From Wocania_A spongiicola (GTDB lineage: Bacteria; Bacteroidota; Bacteroidia; Flavobacteriales; Flavobacteriaceae): a stretch of 64,000 nt of DNA. Numbering within the stretch: the first letter of the stretch is position 1; the number at the start of each line of letters is the position of its first letter. Positions 8,942 to 17,405 of this stretch are shown here, in pieces. The notes beneath the pieces are model-generated. The model was not told where the DNA came from, ran no database searches, and was given only the letters and a program-made list of their open reading frames with translations. The stretch lies in the NCBI RefSeq assembly GCF_023502325.1, contig NZ_JAMFLZ010000003.1, forward strand, positions 186,001 to 250,000. The letters are read 5' to 3'. A program made the position numbers and the translations under genes.

Positions 8942-10342
8942 ATGAAAAATTTAAATAGAAGAAACTTTATTAAAAAAACATCACTCTCTGGTGTTGCATT
9001 AAGCTTAGGTAGTATGTTACCAGCTTATTCAACTAACAATCCGATTTTTGAGCATGATGGTAAATATATGGGAGGATTTGCAGCCCCAAAATTAAGTAAA
9101 GTACGTATTGCAATGATTGGTGTTGGTGCTCGTGGTAGCGGTCATGCAACCCAATTAGCATCAATTGAAGGCACTGAAATAGTAGCTATAAGTGATTTAT
9201 ACGAAGATTTAGCTAATTTGTCTGCTGAGCGATGCAAAAAAATAGGGAAGGGTTCACGTCATAAAGACATAGCTGTTTATCATGGTGGAGAGGATAAATG
9301 GAAGTTAATGTTGGAAGAAGTAAAACCAGATGCTGTTTTTATTTCTACAAACTGGAGCAATCATGCTCCAATGGCTATTGAGGCTATGAAAAAGGGAGCC
9401 CATGCTTTTGTTGAGGTGCCTTTGGCGGTTACTTTAGAAGAAATGTGGGATATCGTGATTACTTCTGAGCAAACCCAAAAGCATTGTATGATGATGGAGA
9501 ATGTTAATTATGGAAGAGAAGAACTTCTATATTTAAATATGTGCAGGCAAGGTGTTATTGGAGATCTTTTGCATGGTGAAGCTGCTTACATACACGAGTT
9601 AAGGGGGCAAATGAATCAACAAGAAAGAGGTACAGGATCATGGAGAACACATCATTATGCTGATAGAAATGGAAATCTTTACCCAACCCACGGTCTGGGT
9701 CCAGTAGCTCAATATATGAATTTAGCTAGAGGGGAAGACAACTTTAATAGCCTGGTTTCTTTTTCTACACCGGCTTTAGGAAGAAAATCTTATGCAGAGA
9801 AAAACTATGCTAAAGATCATAAGTGGAACAAACTAGACTATAAAGGAGGAGATTTTAACACATCAATTATTAAAACTACTTTAGGGAGAACAATTATGAT
9901 TCAATGGGATGAAACTAGCCCTAGACCATATTCTCGCCTTAATTTAGTGCAAGGCACAAAGGGTGCGTTAGCTGGTTTTCCTACACGAATAGCATTAGAA
10001 GGAGGTGTAGAAGGAGTAACAGATGATCATCATAGTTGGGCTCAAGGCGAACAGCTAGAAAAAATATATGAAAAGTATGAACATCCGTTATATCTGCGCT
10101 TAGGTGAATTATCCAAAACAATGGGAGGTCACGGCGGAATGGATTTTATGATGCTTTACAGAATAGTTGAATGTTTACGTAATGGAGATCCACTAGATCA
10201 AAATGTTTACGAAGGTTGTCATTGGAGTGCTGTTGCGCCATTAAGTGAAAAGTCTGTAGCCTATGGTGGAGCACCTCAAGCATTTCCAGACTTTACAAGA
10301 GGCAAGTGGAAAAGCACTGAACCATTAGCTATATTGAAATAG
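8942..10342 (+). CDS. Gfo/Idh/MocA-fold protein of the GH109 type
   Basis: 466 residues. The N-terminus resembles a Tat signal (NRRNFIKKTSLSGVAL), implying export of a folded, cofactor-bearing enzyme. A Rossmann motif follows (IAMIGVGARGSGHATQL, near residue 58). The motifs GNLYPTHGLGPVAQYM and YGREELLYLNMCRQGVIGD are diagnostic of the GH109 branch. Characterised GH109 enzymes are alpha-N-acetylgalactosaminidases that use bound NAD in a redox-assisted mechanism, acting in the periplasm or at the surface. The sugar specificity here is an inference. It is monocistronic, closing with a strong bidirectional terminator. Confidence 0.82.
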   Translation: MKNLNRRNFIKKTSLSGVALSLGSMLPAYSTNNPIFEHDGKYMGGFAAPKLSKVRIAMIGVGARGSGHATQLASIEGTEIVAISDLYEDLANLSAERCKKIGKGSRHKDIAVYHGGEDKWKLMLEEVKPDAVFISTNWSNHAPMAIEAMKKGAHAFVEVPLAVTLEEMWDIVITSEQTQKHCMMMENVNYGREELLYLNMCRQGVIGDLLHGEAAYIHELRGQMNQQERGTGSWRTHHYADRNGNLYPTHGLGPVAQYMNLARGEDNFNSLVSFSTPALGRKSYAEKNYAKDHKWNKLDYKGGDFNTSIIKTTLGRTIMIQWDETSPRPYSRLNLVQGTKGALAGFPTRIALEGGVEGVTDDHHSWAQGEQLEKIYEKYEHPLYLRLGELSKTMGGHGGMDFMMLYRIVECLRNGDPLDQNVYEGCHWSAVAPLSEKSVAYGGAPQAFPDFTRGKWKSTEPLAILK

Positions 10343-10358
10343 AATATTTAAAATTTTA

Positions 10359-10407
10359 ATAAAAATATCCCCTTGATGATTAATCATCAAGGGGATATTC
10401 ACTTTTT
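10359..10407. terminator. Bidirectional terminator, perfect 36-bp palindrome
   Basis: Positions 10364-10399 form a perfect inverted repeat (arm AATATCCCCTTGATGATT). It is flanked by T-rich sequence on the plus-strand 3' side and an A-rich tract on the other side. It lies between the convergent ends of the GH109-like gene and the 10420-11127 gene and can serve both. Confidence 0.9.
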
Positions 10408-10419
10408 TAGAATAAAGGA

Positions 10420-11127
10420 TTAATGTTTTCTTTTTTTATGTTTCTTTGTTTTGCCATTTTGTTTGTAATAGTAAAAATCATCATCTTCGTCATACCAATC
10501 GTTGTCGTAATCATTGTCATGTCTATCTCTATGATTATGGTTTGTTTCACAAGAACTAACTCCACAAATATTACAACTATTGCTAAAACGATTTACCTGT
10601 CCACGAGTATATACAATTTCTCCCCAATGGTTATACTTAACTCTTAAGCCACCAACTTGAGTTAATGTGCCATTTCGGTGCTTATAGCTCATGTATATAG
10701 AGCCAACACGTTTAAGTTTCCCATATCTATCATAATTTAAAAAAATACTACCAATACGCCTTACTTTACCATCTCTATCGTGAGAAATTGAAACACCTCT
10801 ATTTCTGTGTCTATAAGAAGTATACTTTACACGACTACCTGGAGCGCCGTATGTTGTGTTCACACGACCCCTTTTAGTGTTTCGTGTTCTATAATAAGAA
10901 TCGTTATAAAACGTATCTTCATAATTTGTATTAAAATCGAAGCTTCCATCTGGAAATACTAAAAATTCAACACCTCGTTCTACAAACATAATAGGTTGCG
11001 CATAACGATAGCGTTTCGTTTTGTCCAACTTGGTTTTTTGGTTTTTGTAATTTAGCTCTGTTGCTGATACTGTTGTTAATCCTATTAACAAGCCTGTAAA
11101 TAATAGTAATAATCTTTTCATAATCAT
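10420..11127 (-). CDS. Secreted protein with His/Asp/Lys-rich tail, paralogue of 6092-7348
   Basis: 235 residues with a signal peptide (MKRLLLLFTGLLIGLTTVSA; the in-frame ATG two codons upstream is the alternative start). The mature domain starts with FVERGVEFLVFPDGSFDF and has repeats such as VRRIGSIFLNYDRYGKLK and LKRVGSIYMSYKHRNG, parallel to those in the 6092-7348 protein. A CNICGVSSCETNHNH segment near residue 185 could bind metal. The tail is rich in Asp, His and Tyr, then Lys, unlike the Arg/Thr tail of its paralogue. No function is known; an envelope or stress-related role is only a guess. Confidence 0.65.
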   Translation of the reverse strand: MIMKRLLLLFTGLLIGLTTVSATELNYKNQKTKLDKTKRYRYAQPIMFVERGVEFLVFPDGSFDFNTNYEDTFYNDSYYRTRNTKRGRVNTTYGAPGSRVKYTSYRHRNRGVSISHDRDGKVRRIGSIFLNYDRYGKLKRVGSIYMSYKHRNGTLTQVGGLRVKYNHWGEIVYTRGQVNRFSNSCNICGVSSCETNHNHRDRHDNDYDNDWYDEDDDFYYYKQNGKTKKHKKRKH

Positions 11128-11286
11128 ATAGGATTTAATTTTGCCTACTCTTGAGCTTTTCGGCTTACGCTATTTGTTTTGTAGTTTTCAATTAATGTGC
11201 CAAAAATGTAAGTCGTTAATAGCCAGGTTTTTAATATTCAGCAATTGTTAATACTTTTTTTTACTTTTATAGAAATCATCATTTTA

Positions 11287-12363
11287 ATGGAAAAACAATA
11301 CGAAACTTGTAAAAATTGCGAAGAAAATTTTGAAGAAGGGTTTGAGTTTTGCCCACATTGTGGACAAAAAGCTAAAGACGAACTTACTATTGGTGTTTTA
11401 TTTTATAACACAATAAGTAACTATTTTTCGTTTGATGCGCGATTTTTTAAAAGCTTTTTTCCGTTGTTGTTTAAACCTGGGTATTTAGCAAGTCGTTTTA
11501 TTGAAGGTAAACGGTTATTATACCTGCATCCTGCACAACTATACCTATTTATATCGGTTGTATTCTTCTTTTTGCTAACTACGACTGTTGTCAGAGATCA
11601 AGTTCAAGAAATAGATACGGCGTTAAAGAAAACATTAGACAAACCTTTAGTTTCTGAGAATTTAAAGATTAAAACTCAACAAGCTTTAGATTCAGTAAAA
11701 TTAGATAGTATATTATTACCTTTAAAAGAAGAAGGTATTGTAGGAATAAATGAGGAACAAGTAAAAGCATTAGATTCTTTAATAAAAACTAATGCAAAGA
11801 ATGGTAAAAATATAAAGCCTACATTCGATTTTGACACAAAAAAAGTAGATTCTTTAATTGCTATAAATGCGTCTAATGAAGCTATTTTTAAAGCTATGGG
11901 AATGAATGATGATGCAGGGTCGATTAAAAGAAAGTTTTTTGAACAAAGCTTAAAGTTTTATAAGCAACGAAATGGTGGACAAATATTACAAGCTGCTTAT
12001 GATGCCATTCCAATCTCTTTATTTATTCTATTGCCAATTTTTGCGTTAATTTTAAAATTATTATTTTATAGAAGAGGTGCATATTCTCATCATTTGGTAT
12101 TTAGTTTTTACTTCTTTTCATATTTATTCACGGTTTTTAGTTTAATACTTATTGTGAATTATTTTTGGGATGTGCCTGATTGGATAGACTTTTTACTTGT
12201 TGTCTCTACATATTTCTATTTATTTATAGCAATAAAGCGTTTTTATAAACATGGTTGGTTTTTAAGCTTTTTTAAATCAGGCTTGGCTTCATTTGTTTAT
12301 TTAATTATTGTAATTCCAATAGCAGTGGCTATTATTAGTTTTGTTGGATTTTTGTCTTATTGA
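11287..12363 (+). CDS. DUF3667 family membrane protein with zinc ribbon
   Basis: About 358 residues from the ATG at 11287, giving MEKQYETC; a TTG 42 bp upstream would add an unconserved extension. The N-terminal zinc ribbon has two CxxC pairs (CKNC and CPHC) about 12 residues apart. Next comes the DUF3667 signature (ARFFKSFFPLLFKPGYLASRF) and membrane segments, then a central soluble region (residues 100-235) and further membrane helices at the C-terminus. It is an inner-membrane protein of unknown role. It ends 8 bp from the end of uvrA on the opposite strand. Confidence 0.75.
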   Translation: MEKQYETCKNCEENFEEGFEFCPHCGQKAKDELTIGVLFYNTISNYFSFDARFFKSFFPLLFKPGYLASRFIEGKRLLYLHPAQLYLFISVVFFFLLTTTVVRDQVQEIDTALKKTLDKPLVSENLKIKTQQALDSVKLDSILLPLKEEGIVGINEEQVKALDSLIKTNAKNGKNIKPTFDFDTKKVDSLIAINASNEAIFKAMGMNDDAGSIKRKFFEQSLKFYKQRNGGQILQAAYDAIPISLFILLPIFALILKLLFYRRGAYSHHLVFSFYFFSYLFTVFSLILIVNYFWDVPDWIDFLLVVSTYFYLFIAIKRFYKHGWFLSFFKSGLASFVYLIIVIPIAVAIISFVGFLSY

Positions 12364-12371
12364 AATAAAAA

Positions 12372-15152
12372 TTATAATTTTTCTTTTAAGAATTTTCCGG
12401 TTTCTGAAGTTTTGATTTTTACTATATCTTCTGGTGTTCCTGTTGCTACAAGGTTTCCGCCAGTTTCACCCCCTGCTGGACCTAAATCAATTATGTAATC
12501 AGCACATTTAATAAGTTCTAGATTGTGTTCTACTACAATGATGGAATGTCCTTTCTCAATTAAAGCATTAAAAGATTTTAAGAGCTTTTGAATATCATGA
12601 AAATGTAATCCAGTTGTAGGTTCATCAAAAATAAAAAGCGTTTTATCTTTATTGTTTCCTTTACCCAAAAATGTAGCAAGTTTTATGCGTTGTGCTTCAC
12701 CGCCAGAAAGGGTAGAAGAGCTTTGTCCTAAAGTAACGTAACCCAAGCCAACATCTTGTAACGGTTTAAGTTTTGTTTTAATTTTTTGTTGATCACTAGA
12801 TTCAAAAAAAGCAACAGCATCATCAATAGTTAAGTTTAGGATATCGTCAATATTTTTGCCAGTAAAAGTTACTTCTAACACTTCTTTTTTGAAGCGTTTC
12901 CCTTTGCATGTTTCACATTCTAAATGCACATCTGCCATAAACTGCATTTCAATGGTTACTTCACCTTCCCCTTTACAAGTCTCACAGCGTCCGCCATCTA
13001 CATTAAACGAAAAATGCTTTGCTTGATAATTTCTTATTTTGCTTAGTTTCTGATTTGAAAACAAAGCACGAATATCATCATAAGCTTTTATATATGTTAC
13101 AGGGTTTGAACGAGATGATCGTCCGATAGGGTTTTGGTCAACAAACTCTATATGTTTAATATTACTAAAATTTCCCTTTAAAGCTGTAAATTGACCAGGT
13201 TTATCTCCAAAATCGGTTAATTTCTTTTGTAAAGCAGGATACAAAATCTTTTTTATTAAGGTGCTTTTTCCGCTACCAGAAACACCAGTAACAACTGTAA
13301 GCATATTTAATGGAAACCGAACATCAATATTTTTTAAATTGTTTTCGCGAGCTCCAATAATATCAACATAATATTTTGATTCCCTTCTTGTTTCTGGAAC
13401 TATAATCTTTAAAGTTTCGTTTAAATATTGAGCTGTTAAAGAGTTTGAAGCCAAAATATCGGCAAAAGAGCCATTTGCTACCACATGACCGCCAAATGTT
13501 CCCGCTTCTGGACCAATGTCAATAATACTATCGGCCGCTTTCATAATATCTTCGTCGTGTTCTACAACAATAACAGTATTTCCTAAATCTTTTAACGATT
13601 TTAAAACAGAAATTAAACGCTCTGTGTCTTTTGGGTGTAAACCAATACTTGGTTCATCTAAAATATACATGGAGCCCACTAAACTGCTACCTAATGATGT
13701 GGCTAGATTAATCCGTTGACTTTCGCCACCAGATAGAGTGTTAGATTTTCTATTTAAAGTCAAATAATCCAAACCGACGTTTGATAGAAATAATAATCTG
13801 TTGTTAATTTCTTTTAAAAGTCTATTGGCTATTTGTATGTCATAATCGTTTAATTCTAGTTGTTTAAAAAAAATTGCCAATTTATTTAAAGGCATTTCTA
13901 CTAAATCTGTAATTGTTGCTCCAGCTATTTTTACGTAATTAGCTTCAATACGCAATCGTTTACCATTACAAGTTTTGCATTTCGTTTTTCCCCGGTAACG
14001 CGATAGCATTACGCGGTTTTGTATTTTATATGCTTTAGATTCTAATTCAGAGAAAAAAGAGTTTAAACCTTCAAAATGCTTGTTGCCAGTCCAAATAAGT
14101 TGTTTTTGTGCTTCGTTTAACTCAAAAAATGGTTTGTGAATTGGGAAATCAAATTTATGAGAATTATTAACTAGCTGATCTCTATACCAGCTCATGCTTT
14201 CACCGCGCCATGGAAAAATAGCATTTTCGTAAACAGACAATCCTGTATTTGGAATTACTAAATCATCATCTATTCCAATAATATCGCCGTAACCCTCACA
14301 TTTAGGGCAAGCACCGTAAGGGTTGTTAAAACTGAATAAATGTACATTAGGTTCTAGAAAAGTAATGCCATCCATTTCAAATTTATTACTAAAAATGCGT
14401 TTCTTCTTATCAGAAAGCGTTTCTACTATACATTCTCCTTTACCTTCAAAAAAAGCGGTTTGCACAGCATCAGCTAAGCGATTGAAAAAATCATCTTCAT
14501 CTCTAATGATAATTCTGTCTACAACTAAAAATATGTTCTTTTTTCCTATATCATTGGCTTCATCAATTCTTATTACTGTATCCTTAACTTTAATTCTTGC
14601 ATAGCCTTGTTGGTTAAGGGCTTTAAGTTTATCGGTCATAGAGCGTCCTTCTTCTAAATGAATAGGAGCTAAAAGCAATAATTTTTCACCCTCAGAAAAT
14701 GTTTTTAAGTACTTTAAAACATCAGTGACCGAATCTTTTTTTACTTCATCTCCAGAAACCGGAGAATAAGTTTTACCAATTCTAGCAAATAGTAGCTTTA
14801 AATAATCATAAATCTCTGTAGTTGTACCTACAGTTGATCGTGGGTTGGTTGAATTTACCTTTTGTTCTATAGCAATAGCTGGAGCTATTCCTTTTATAAA
14901 ATCTACTTTAGGCTTATTTAGTCGGCCTAAAAATTGTCTGGCGTAGCTGGAGAGGCTTTCAACATAACGCCGTTGTCCTTCAGCGTAAAGGGTGTCAAAC
15001 GCTAAACTAGATTTGCCAGAACCCGATAGTCCGGTAATTACTACTAATTTATTTCTAGGTATAACTACATCTATATTCTTTAAGTTATGCAATTTTGCAC
15101 CTTTAATAACGATATTTTGTTTCGGGTTTACTTCAGAAATATTAGTAATCAT
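12372..15152 (-). CDS. uvrA: Excinuclease ABC subunit UvrA
   Basis: 926 residues. Two ABC ATPase modules are present, with Walker A GLSGSGKSS at 41-49 and GVSGSGKST near 623, each followed by an ABC signature (LSGGESQRINLA and LSGGEAQRIKLA). Zinc-binding cysteine pairs are visible (CPKC, CKTC, CETC and CETC). UvrA dimers find bulky lesions and load UvrB in nucleotide excision repair. The sequence YVESLSSYARQFLGRLNKP differs from the other UvrA type common in this group (which has ETFSAYARQFLGGLERP), so this is probably one of two UvrA copies in the genome. No LexA-like site was recognised upstream. Confidence 0.93.
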   Translation of the reverse strand: MITNISEVNPKQNIVIKGAKLHNLKNIDVVIPRNKLVVITGLSGSGKSSLAFDTLYAEGQRRYVESLSSYARQFLGRLNKPKVDFIKGIAPAIAIEQKVNSTNPRSTVGTTTEIYDYLKLLFARIGKTYSPVSGDEVKKDSVTDVLKYLKTFSEGEKLLLLAPIHLEEGRSMTDKLKALNQQGYARIKVKDTVIRIDEANDIGKKNIFLVVDRIIIRDEDDFFNRLADAVQTAFFEGKGECIVETLSDKKKRIFSNKFEMDGITFLEPNVHLFSFNNPYGACPKCEGYGDIIGIDDDLVIPNTGLSVYENAIFPWRGESMSWYRDQLVNNSHKFDFPIHKPFFELNEAQKQLIWTGNKHFEGLNSFFSELESKAYKIQNRVMLSRYRGKTKCKTCNGKRLRIEANYVKIAGATITDLVEMPLNKLAIFFKQLELNDYDIQIANRLLKEINNRLLFLSNVGLDYLTLNRKSNTLSGGESQRINLATSLGSSLVGSMYILDEPSIGLHPKDTERLISVLKSLKDLGNTVIVVEHDEDIMKAADSIIDIGPEAGTFGGHVVANGSFADILASNSLTAQYLNETLKIIVPETRRESKYYVDIIGARENNLKNIDVRFPLNMLTVVTGVSGSGKSTLIKKILYPALQKKLTDFGDKPGQFTALKGNFSNIKHIEFVDQNPIGRSSRSNPVTYIKAYDDIRALFSNQKLSKIRNYQAKHFSFNVDGGRCETCKGEGEVTIEMQFMADVHLECETCKGKRFKKEVLEVTFTGKNIDDILNLTIDDAVAFFESSDQQKIKTKLKPLQDVGLGYVTLGQSSSTLSGGEAQRIKLATFLGKGNNKDKTLFIFDEPTTGLHFHDIQKLLKSFNALIEKGHSIIVVEHNLELIKCADYIIDLGPAGGETGGNLVATGTPEDIVKIKTSETGKFLKEKL

Positions 15153-15176
15153 AGGCTATAAAAAGGAATAATTTTG

Positions 15177-15184
15177 CAAAGATA
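15177..15184 (-). promoter_or_regulatory. Candidate -7 element for uvrA
   Basis: On the minus strand TATCTTTG matches TAnnTTTG and lies about 25 bp upstream of the uvrA start. No TTTG box was found at the usual -33 distance. Confidence 0.4.
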
Positions 15185-15249
15185 CTATAAGTAAATCAGC
15201 TTAAAAAATGGATTTTTGTTTAATAAATAGTTAAAAAAAATAGATTTTT

Positions 15250-15282
15250 TTTGTTTTTTAGGAATGATTGTTGTTATATTTG
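15250..15282 (+). promoter_or_regulatory. Promoter of the ECF sigma factor gene
   Basis: TTTG at 15250-15253 and TATATTTG at 15275-15282, separated by 21 bp, match the Bacteroidota -33/-7 pair. Transcription would start near 15289. The promoter lies inside the longest open frame, which shows that the upstream TTG at 15264 is not the start codon. Confidence 0.55.
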
Positions 15283-15383
15283 ATTTCGTATTAACTACAA
15301 AAACAACTCTCGCCTATAGCAGAACATTACTTTTTAAAAACTTAACCCCAAGCAAAGAAGCTTGCTTCAATGCACTAAAAGTA

Positions 15384-15974
15384 ATGATTATGCAATACAA
15401 ACTTATTTCAGATGCTACTTTAGTTAGCAACTATATTAAAGGAGATGAAAGTGCTTTAGAAATTCTTATAACAAGGCACAAGCAAAAAATTTACAGTTTT
15501 ATTTATTCAAAAGTTTATGATAGAGATGTAGCTGAAGATATTTTTCAGGATACATTTATTAAAGTAATTCGTACTCTTAAACGTGGCGCTTATAATGAAG
15601 AGGGTAAGTTTTTGCCTTGGGTAATGCGTATTTCTCACAATTTGGTTATCGACTTTTTTAGAAAAAGTAATCGAATGCCAAAATTTGATAATAGTGGTGA
15701 TTTTAGTATTTTTTCTGTACTTAGCGATAGTAGTTTGAATGCTGAGAAAACTATAATAAAAGAACAGGTGGAAAATGATGTAAGACGTTTGGTTGATGAA
15801 TTGCCTGATGATCAAAAAGAAGTATTAATGATGCGTATTTACAGCGATATGAGTTTTAAAGAAATTTCAGATAGAACAGGGGTTAGTATCAATACAGCCC
15901 TGGGAAGAATGCGTTATGCATTAATTAATTTAAGAAAAATTATAGACAAGCATAATATAGTTTTAACAAACTAA
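15384..15974 (+). CDS. ECF-type RNA polymerase sigma-70 factor
   Basis: About 196 residues. Region 2 (IYSFIYSKVYDRDVAEDIFQ followed by DTFIKVIR, near residues 36-62) and region 4 (LPDDQKEVLMMRIYSDMSFK, then EISDRTGVSINTALGRMRYAL) are both intact, giving core polymerase binding and -35 recognition. The start is the ATG at 15384 (or 15390, giving MQYKLISD), because the promoter sits downstream of the TTG that would give a longer protein. No anti-sigma gene follows, which is unusual for ECF factors; instead a 48-codon ORF lies 56 bp downstream. Confidence 0.88.
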   Translation: MIMQYKLISDATLVSNYIKGDESALEILITRHKQKIYSFIYSKVYDRDVAEDIFQDTFIKVIRTLKRGAYNEEGKFLPWVMRISHNLVIDFFRKSNRMPKFDNSGDFSIFSVLSDSSLNAEKTIIKEQVENDVRRLVDELPDDQKEVLMMRIYSDMSFKEISDRTGVSINTALGRMRYALINLRKIIDKHNIVLTN

Positions 15975-16030
15975 CACAATAAATATAGTTTTGTTACGTT
16001 ACCTTAATAAATAACCCATAATTTATTAAA

Positions 16031-16177
16031 ATGGCAAAACTTTACTCTGAAAATTCTATTAAAAGTTTAAACGAACTCGAACCGAGAGAAGAAACGGTTA
16101 AATTTCTTCTAAATTATTCTAAGGCTTTAAGTGTTATAAATTGTAATAAATTGAAGTTTGAAGCGCTTCTAAACTAA
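16031..16177 (+). CDS. 48-residue conserved-looking small protein
   Basis: An ATG-started ORF encoding 48 residues, beginning MAKLYSENSIKSLNELEPRE and ending FEALLN. It has no membrane segment and is mildly charged, consistent with a small helical cytosolic protein. It sits between the ECF sigma gene and a strong plus-strand terminator, so it is probably the last gene of that transcript. I recall similar short ORFs next to ECF sigma genes in other flavobacteria, which supports it being real. Its function is unknown; a role in modulating the sigma factor is possible but unsupported. Confidence 0.6.
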   Translation: MAKLYSENSIKSLNELEPREETVKFLLNYSKALSVINCNKLKFEALLN

Positions 16178-16185
16178 ATTTTGAA

Positions 16186-16222
16186 AAGTCCTGATTGTTA
16201 GTCGTCAGGACTTCTTTTTTTT
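16186..16222 (+). terminator. Rho-independent terminator after the 48-residue ORF
   Basis: AAGTCCTGA at 16186-16194 pairs with TCAGGACTT at 16205-16213, followed by a run of eight T after one C. The right arm contains the stop codon of the convergent endonuclease III gene. On the minus strand only a short T run follows, so it is weaker in that direction. Confidence 0.8.
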
Positions 16223-16864
16223 ATAATATTCATTTAAAACACTCTTTCTGCCTATAGTTTTTGTGATAATATCCTTTTCTAGATTCCAACCTCTAGCTGG
16301 GGAATATTCACGGCCATACCATATAATTTGTAAATGTAAATCATTCCAAAGCTCTTCTGGAAATAAACGCTTTGCATCTTTTTCAGTTTGAACTACGTTT
16401 TTACCATTACTTAAATTCCATCTATACATTAACCTGTGGATATGAGTGTCTACAGGGAAAGCAGGAACACCAAAGGCTTGTGACATAACCACACTAGCAG
16501 TTTTATGACCAACAGCTGGGAGCTCTTCTAATGCCTCAAAACTTTGAGGTACTTTACCATTATGTTTTTCAATTAGAATTTTTGATAATCCATGAATTCC
16601 TTTACTTTTCATAGGAGATAAGCCCACAGGCTTTATAATTTCTCTAATTTCTTCAATAGTAAGCTTTACCATATCATAAGGGTTATCAGCTTTTTCAAAC
16701 AACAAAGGCGTTATTTTGTTTACGCGAACATCGGTGCTTTGAGCTGACATTAGTACAGCTATAAGTAGTGTGTATGGGTCTTTGTGATCCAGAGGAATTG
16801 GTATTTCTGGATATAGTTTATATAGCGTATTAATAATAAAGTTTACACTTTCTTGTTTGGTCAT
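16205..16864 (-). CDS. nth: Endonuclease III-like DNA glycosylase lacking the Fe-S cluster cysteines
   Basis: 219 residues from the ATG at 16864; the longer open frame upstream is antisense to bcp and was discarded. The helix-hairpin-helix motif LPAVGHKTA carries the catalytic Lys at 121, and VDTHIHR carries the catalytic Asp at 139. Nth removes oxidised pyrimidines and nicks abasic sites in base excision repair. In most family members four Cys near the C-terminus bind a 4Fe-4S cluster. Here that region reads YGREYSPARGWNLEKDI and the whole protein has no cysteine, so it must fold without the cluster. It is divergent from bcp with a 35-bp gap. Confidence 0.88.
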   Translation of the reverse strand: MTKQESVNFIINTLYKLYPEIPIPLDHKDPYTLLIAVLMSAQSTDVRVNKITPLLFEKADNPYDMVKLTIEEIREIIKPVGLSPMKSKGIHGLSKILIEKHNGKVPQSFEALEELPAVGHKTASVVMSQAFGVPAFPVDTHIHRLMYRWNLSNGKNVVQTEKDAKRLFPEELWNDLHLQIIWYGREYSPARGWNLEKDIITKTIGRKSVLNEYYKKKKS

Positions 16865-16885
16865 TGAGTTGTATTTTAGCAACAA

Positions 16886-16893
16886 CAAAGTTA
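16886..16893 (-). promoter_or_regulatory. Candidate -7 element for nth
   Basis: On the minus strand TAACTTTG fits TAnnTTTG and lies 22 bp upstream of the nth ATG in the 35-bp gap shared with bcp. Confidence 0.4.
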
Positions 16894-16899
16894 AACAAT

Positions 16900-17352
16900 A
16901 TGACAACATTAAAAGTAGGTGATAAAGCACCAAATTTTGAAGCTTATGATGAGCAAGGGAACATCGTAAAACTATCTGATTATAAAGGAAAAAAATTAGT
17001 TGTTTTCTTTTACCCAAAGGCAAATACACCAACTTGCACAGTTGAAGCTTGTAATTTAAGAGATGAATATACGGTTTTACAAGAACAAGGCTATGAGATT
17101 TTAGGAGTAAGTGCAGATACTCAAAAAAAGCAATCAAATTTTAAAAAGAAATTTAATTTTCCTTATCCTTTATTAGCTGATGTTGATAAGATAGTTATAA
17201 ATGCTTTTGGTGTTTGGGGAGAGAAAAAATTTATGGGGCGTATTTTTGATGGTATTCACCGCCTAACATTTGTAATAGATGAAAATGGCATTATTGAGAA
17301 GATCATTGATAAAGTAAAAGCCAAAATACATGCAACTCAAATTCTAGAGTAA
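16900..17352 (+). CDS. bcp: Thioredoxin-dependent thiol peroxidase (BCP-type peroxiredoxin)
   Basis: 150 residues from the ATG at 16900; earlier in-frame starts overlap nth. The peroxiredoxin motif PKANTPTCTVEACN gives the peroxidatic Cys at 46 and a resolving Cys at 51, the spacing seen in atypical 2-Cys BCP proteins. It reduces hydrogen peroxide and organic peroxides in the cytoplasm with electrons from thioredoxin. It is divergently arranged with nth, so an oxidative-defence and a DNA-repair gene share one short control region. A strong terminator follows at once. Confidence 0.92.
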   Translation: MTTLKVGDKAPNFEAYDEQGNIVKLSDYKGKKLVVFFYPKANTPTCTVEACNLRDEYTVLQEQGYEILGVSADTQKKQSNFKKKFNFPYPLLADVDKIVINAFGVWGEKKFMGRIFDGIHRLTFVIDENGIIEKIIDKVKAKIHATQILE

Positions 17353-17355
17353 GGA

Positions 17356-17391
17356 CAAAAAAAGGCTTTGGTTTACCAAAGCCTTTTTTAT
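17356..17391. terminator. Bidirectional terminator between bcp and the 17406 gene
   Basis: GGCTTTGG pairs with CCAAAGCC across a four-base loop, with an A run before and a T run after, extending the stem to AAAAAAGGCTTTGG and its complement. It serves both convergent genes. Confidence 0.9.
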
Positions 17392-17405
17392 TATAAAATC
17401 TATTC

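Noticed and set aside
15264..15383. N-terminal extension of the ECF sigma factor from a TTG
   Set aside because: The predicted promoter lies within this stretch, and the added residues are not part of any sigma domain.
16865..17137. N-terminal extension of the endonuclease III reading frame
   Set aside because: The extension is antisense to the well-supported bcp gene, has no family similarity, and a promoter -7 match and the family-like ATG at 16864 give a better start.
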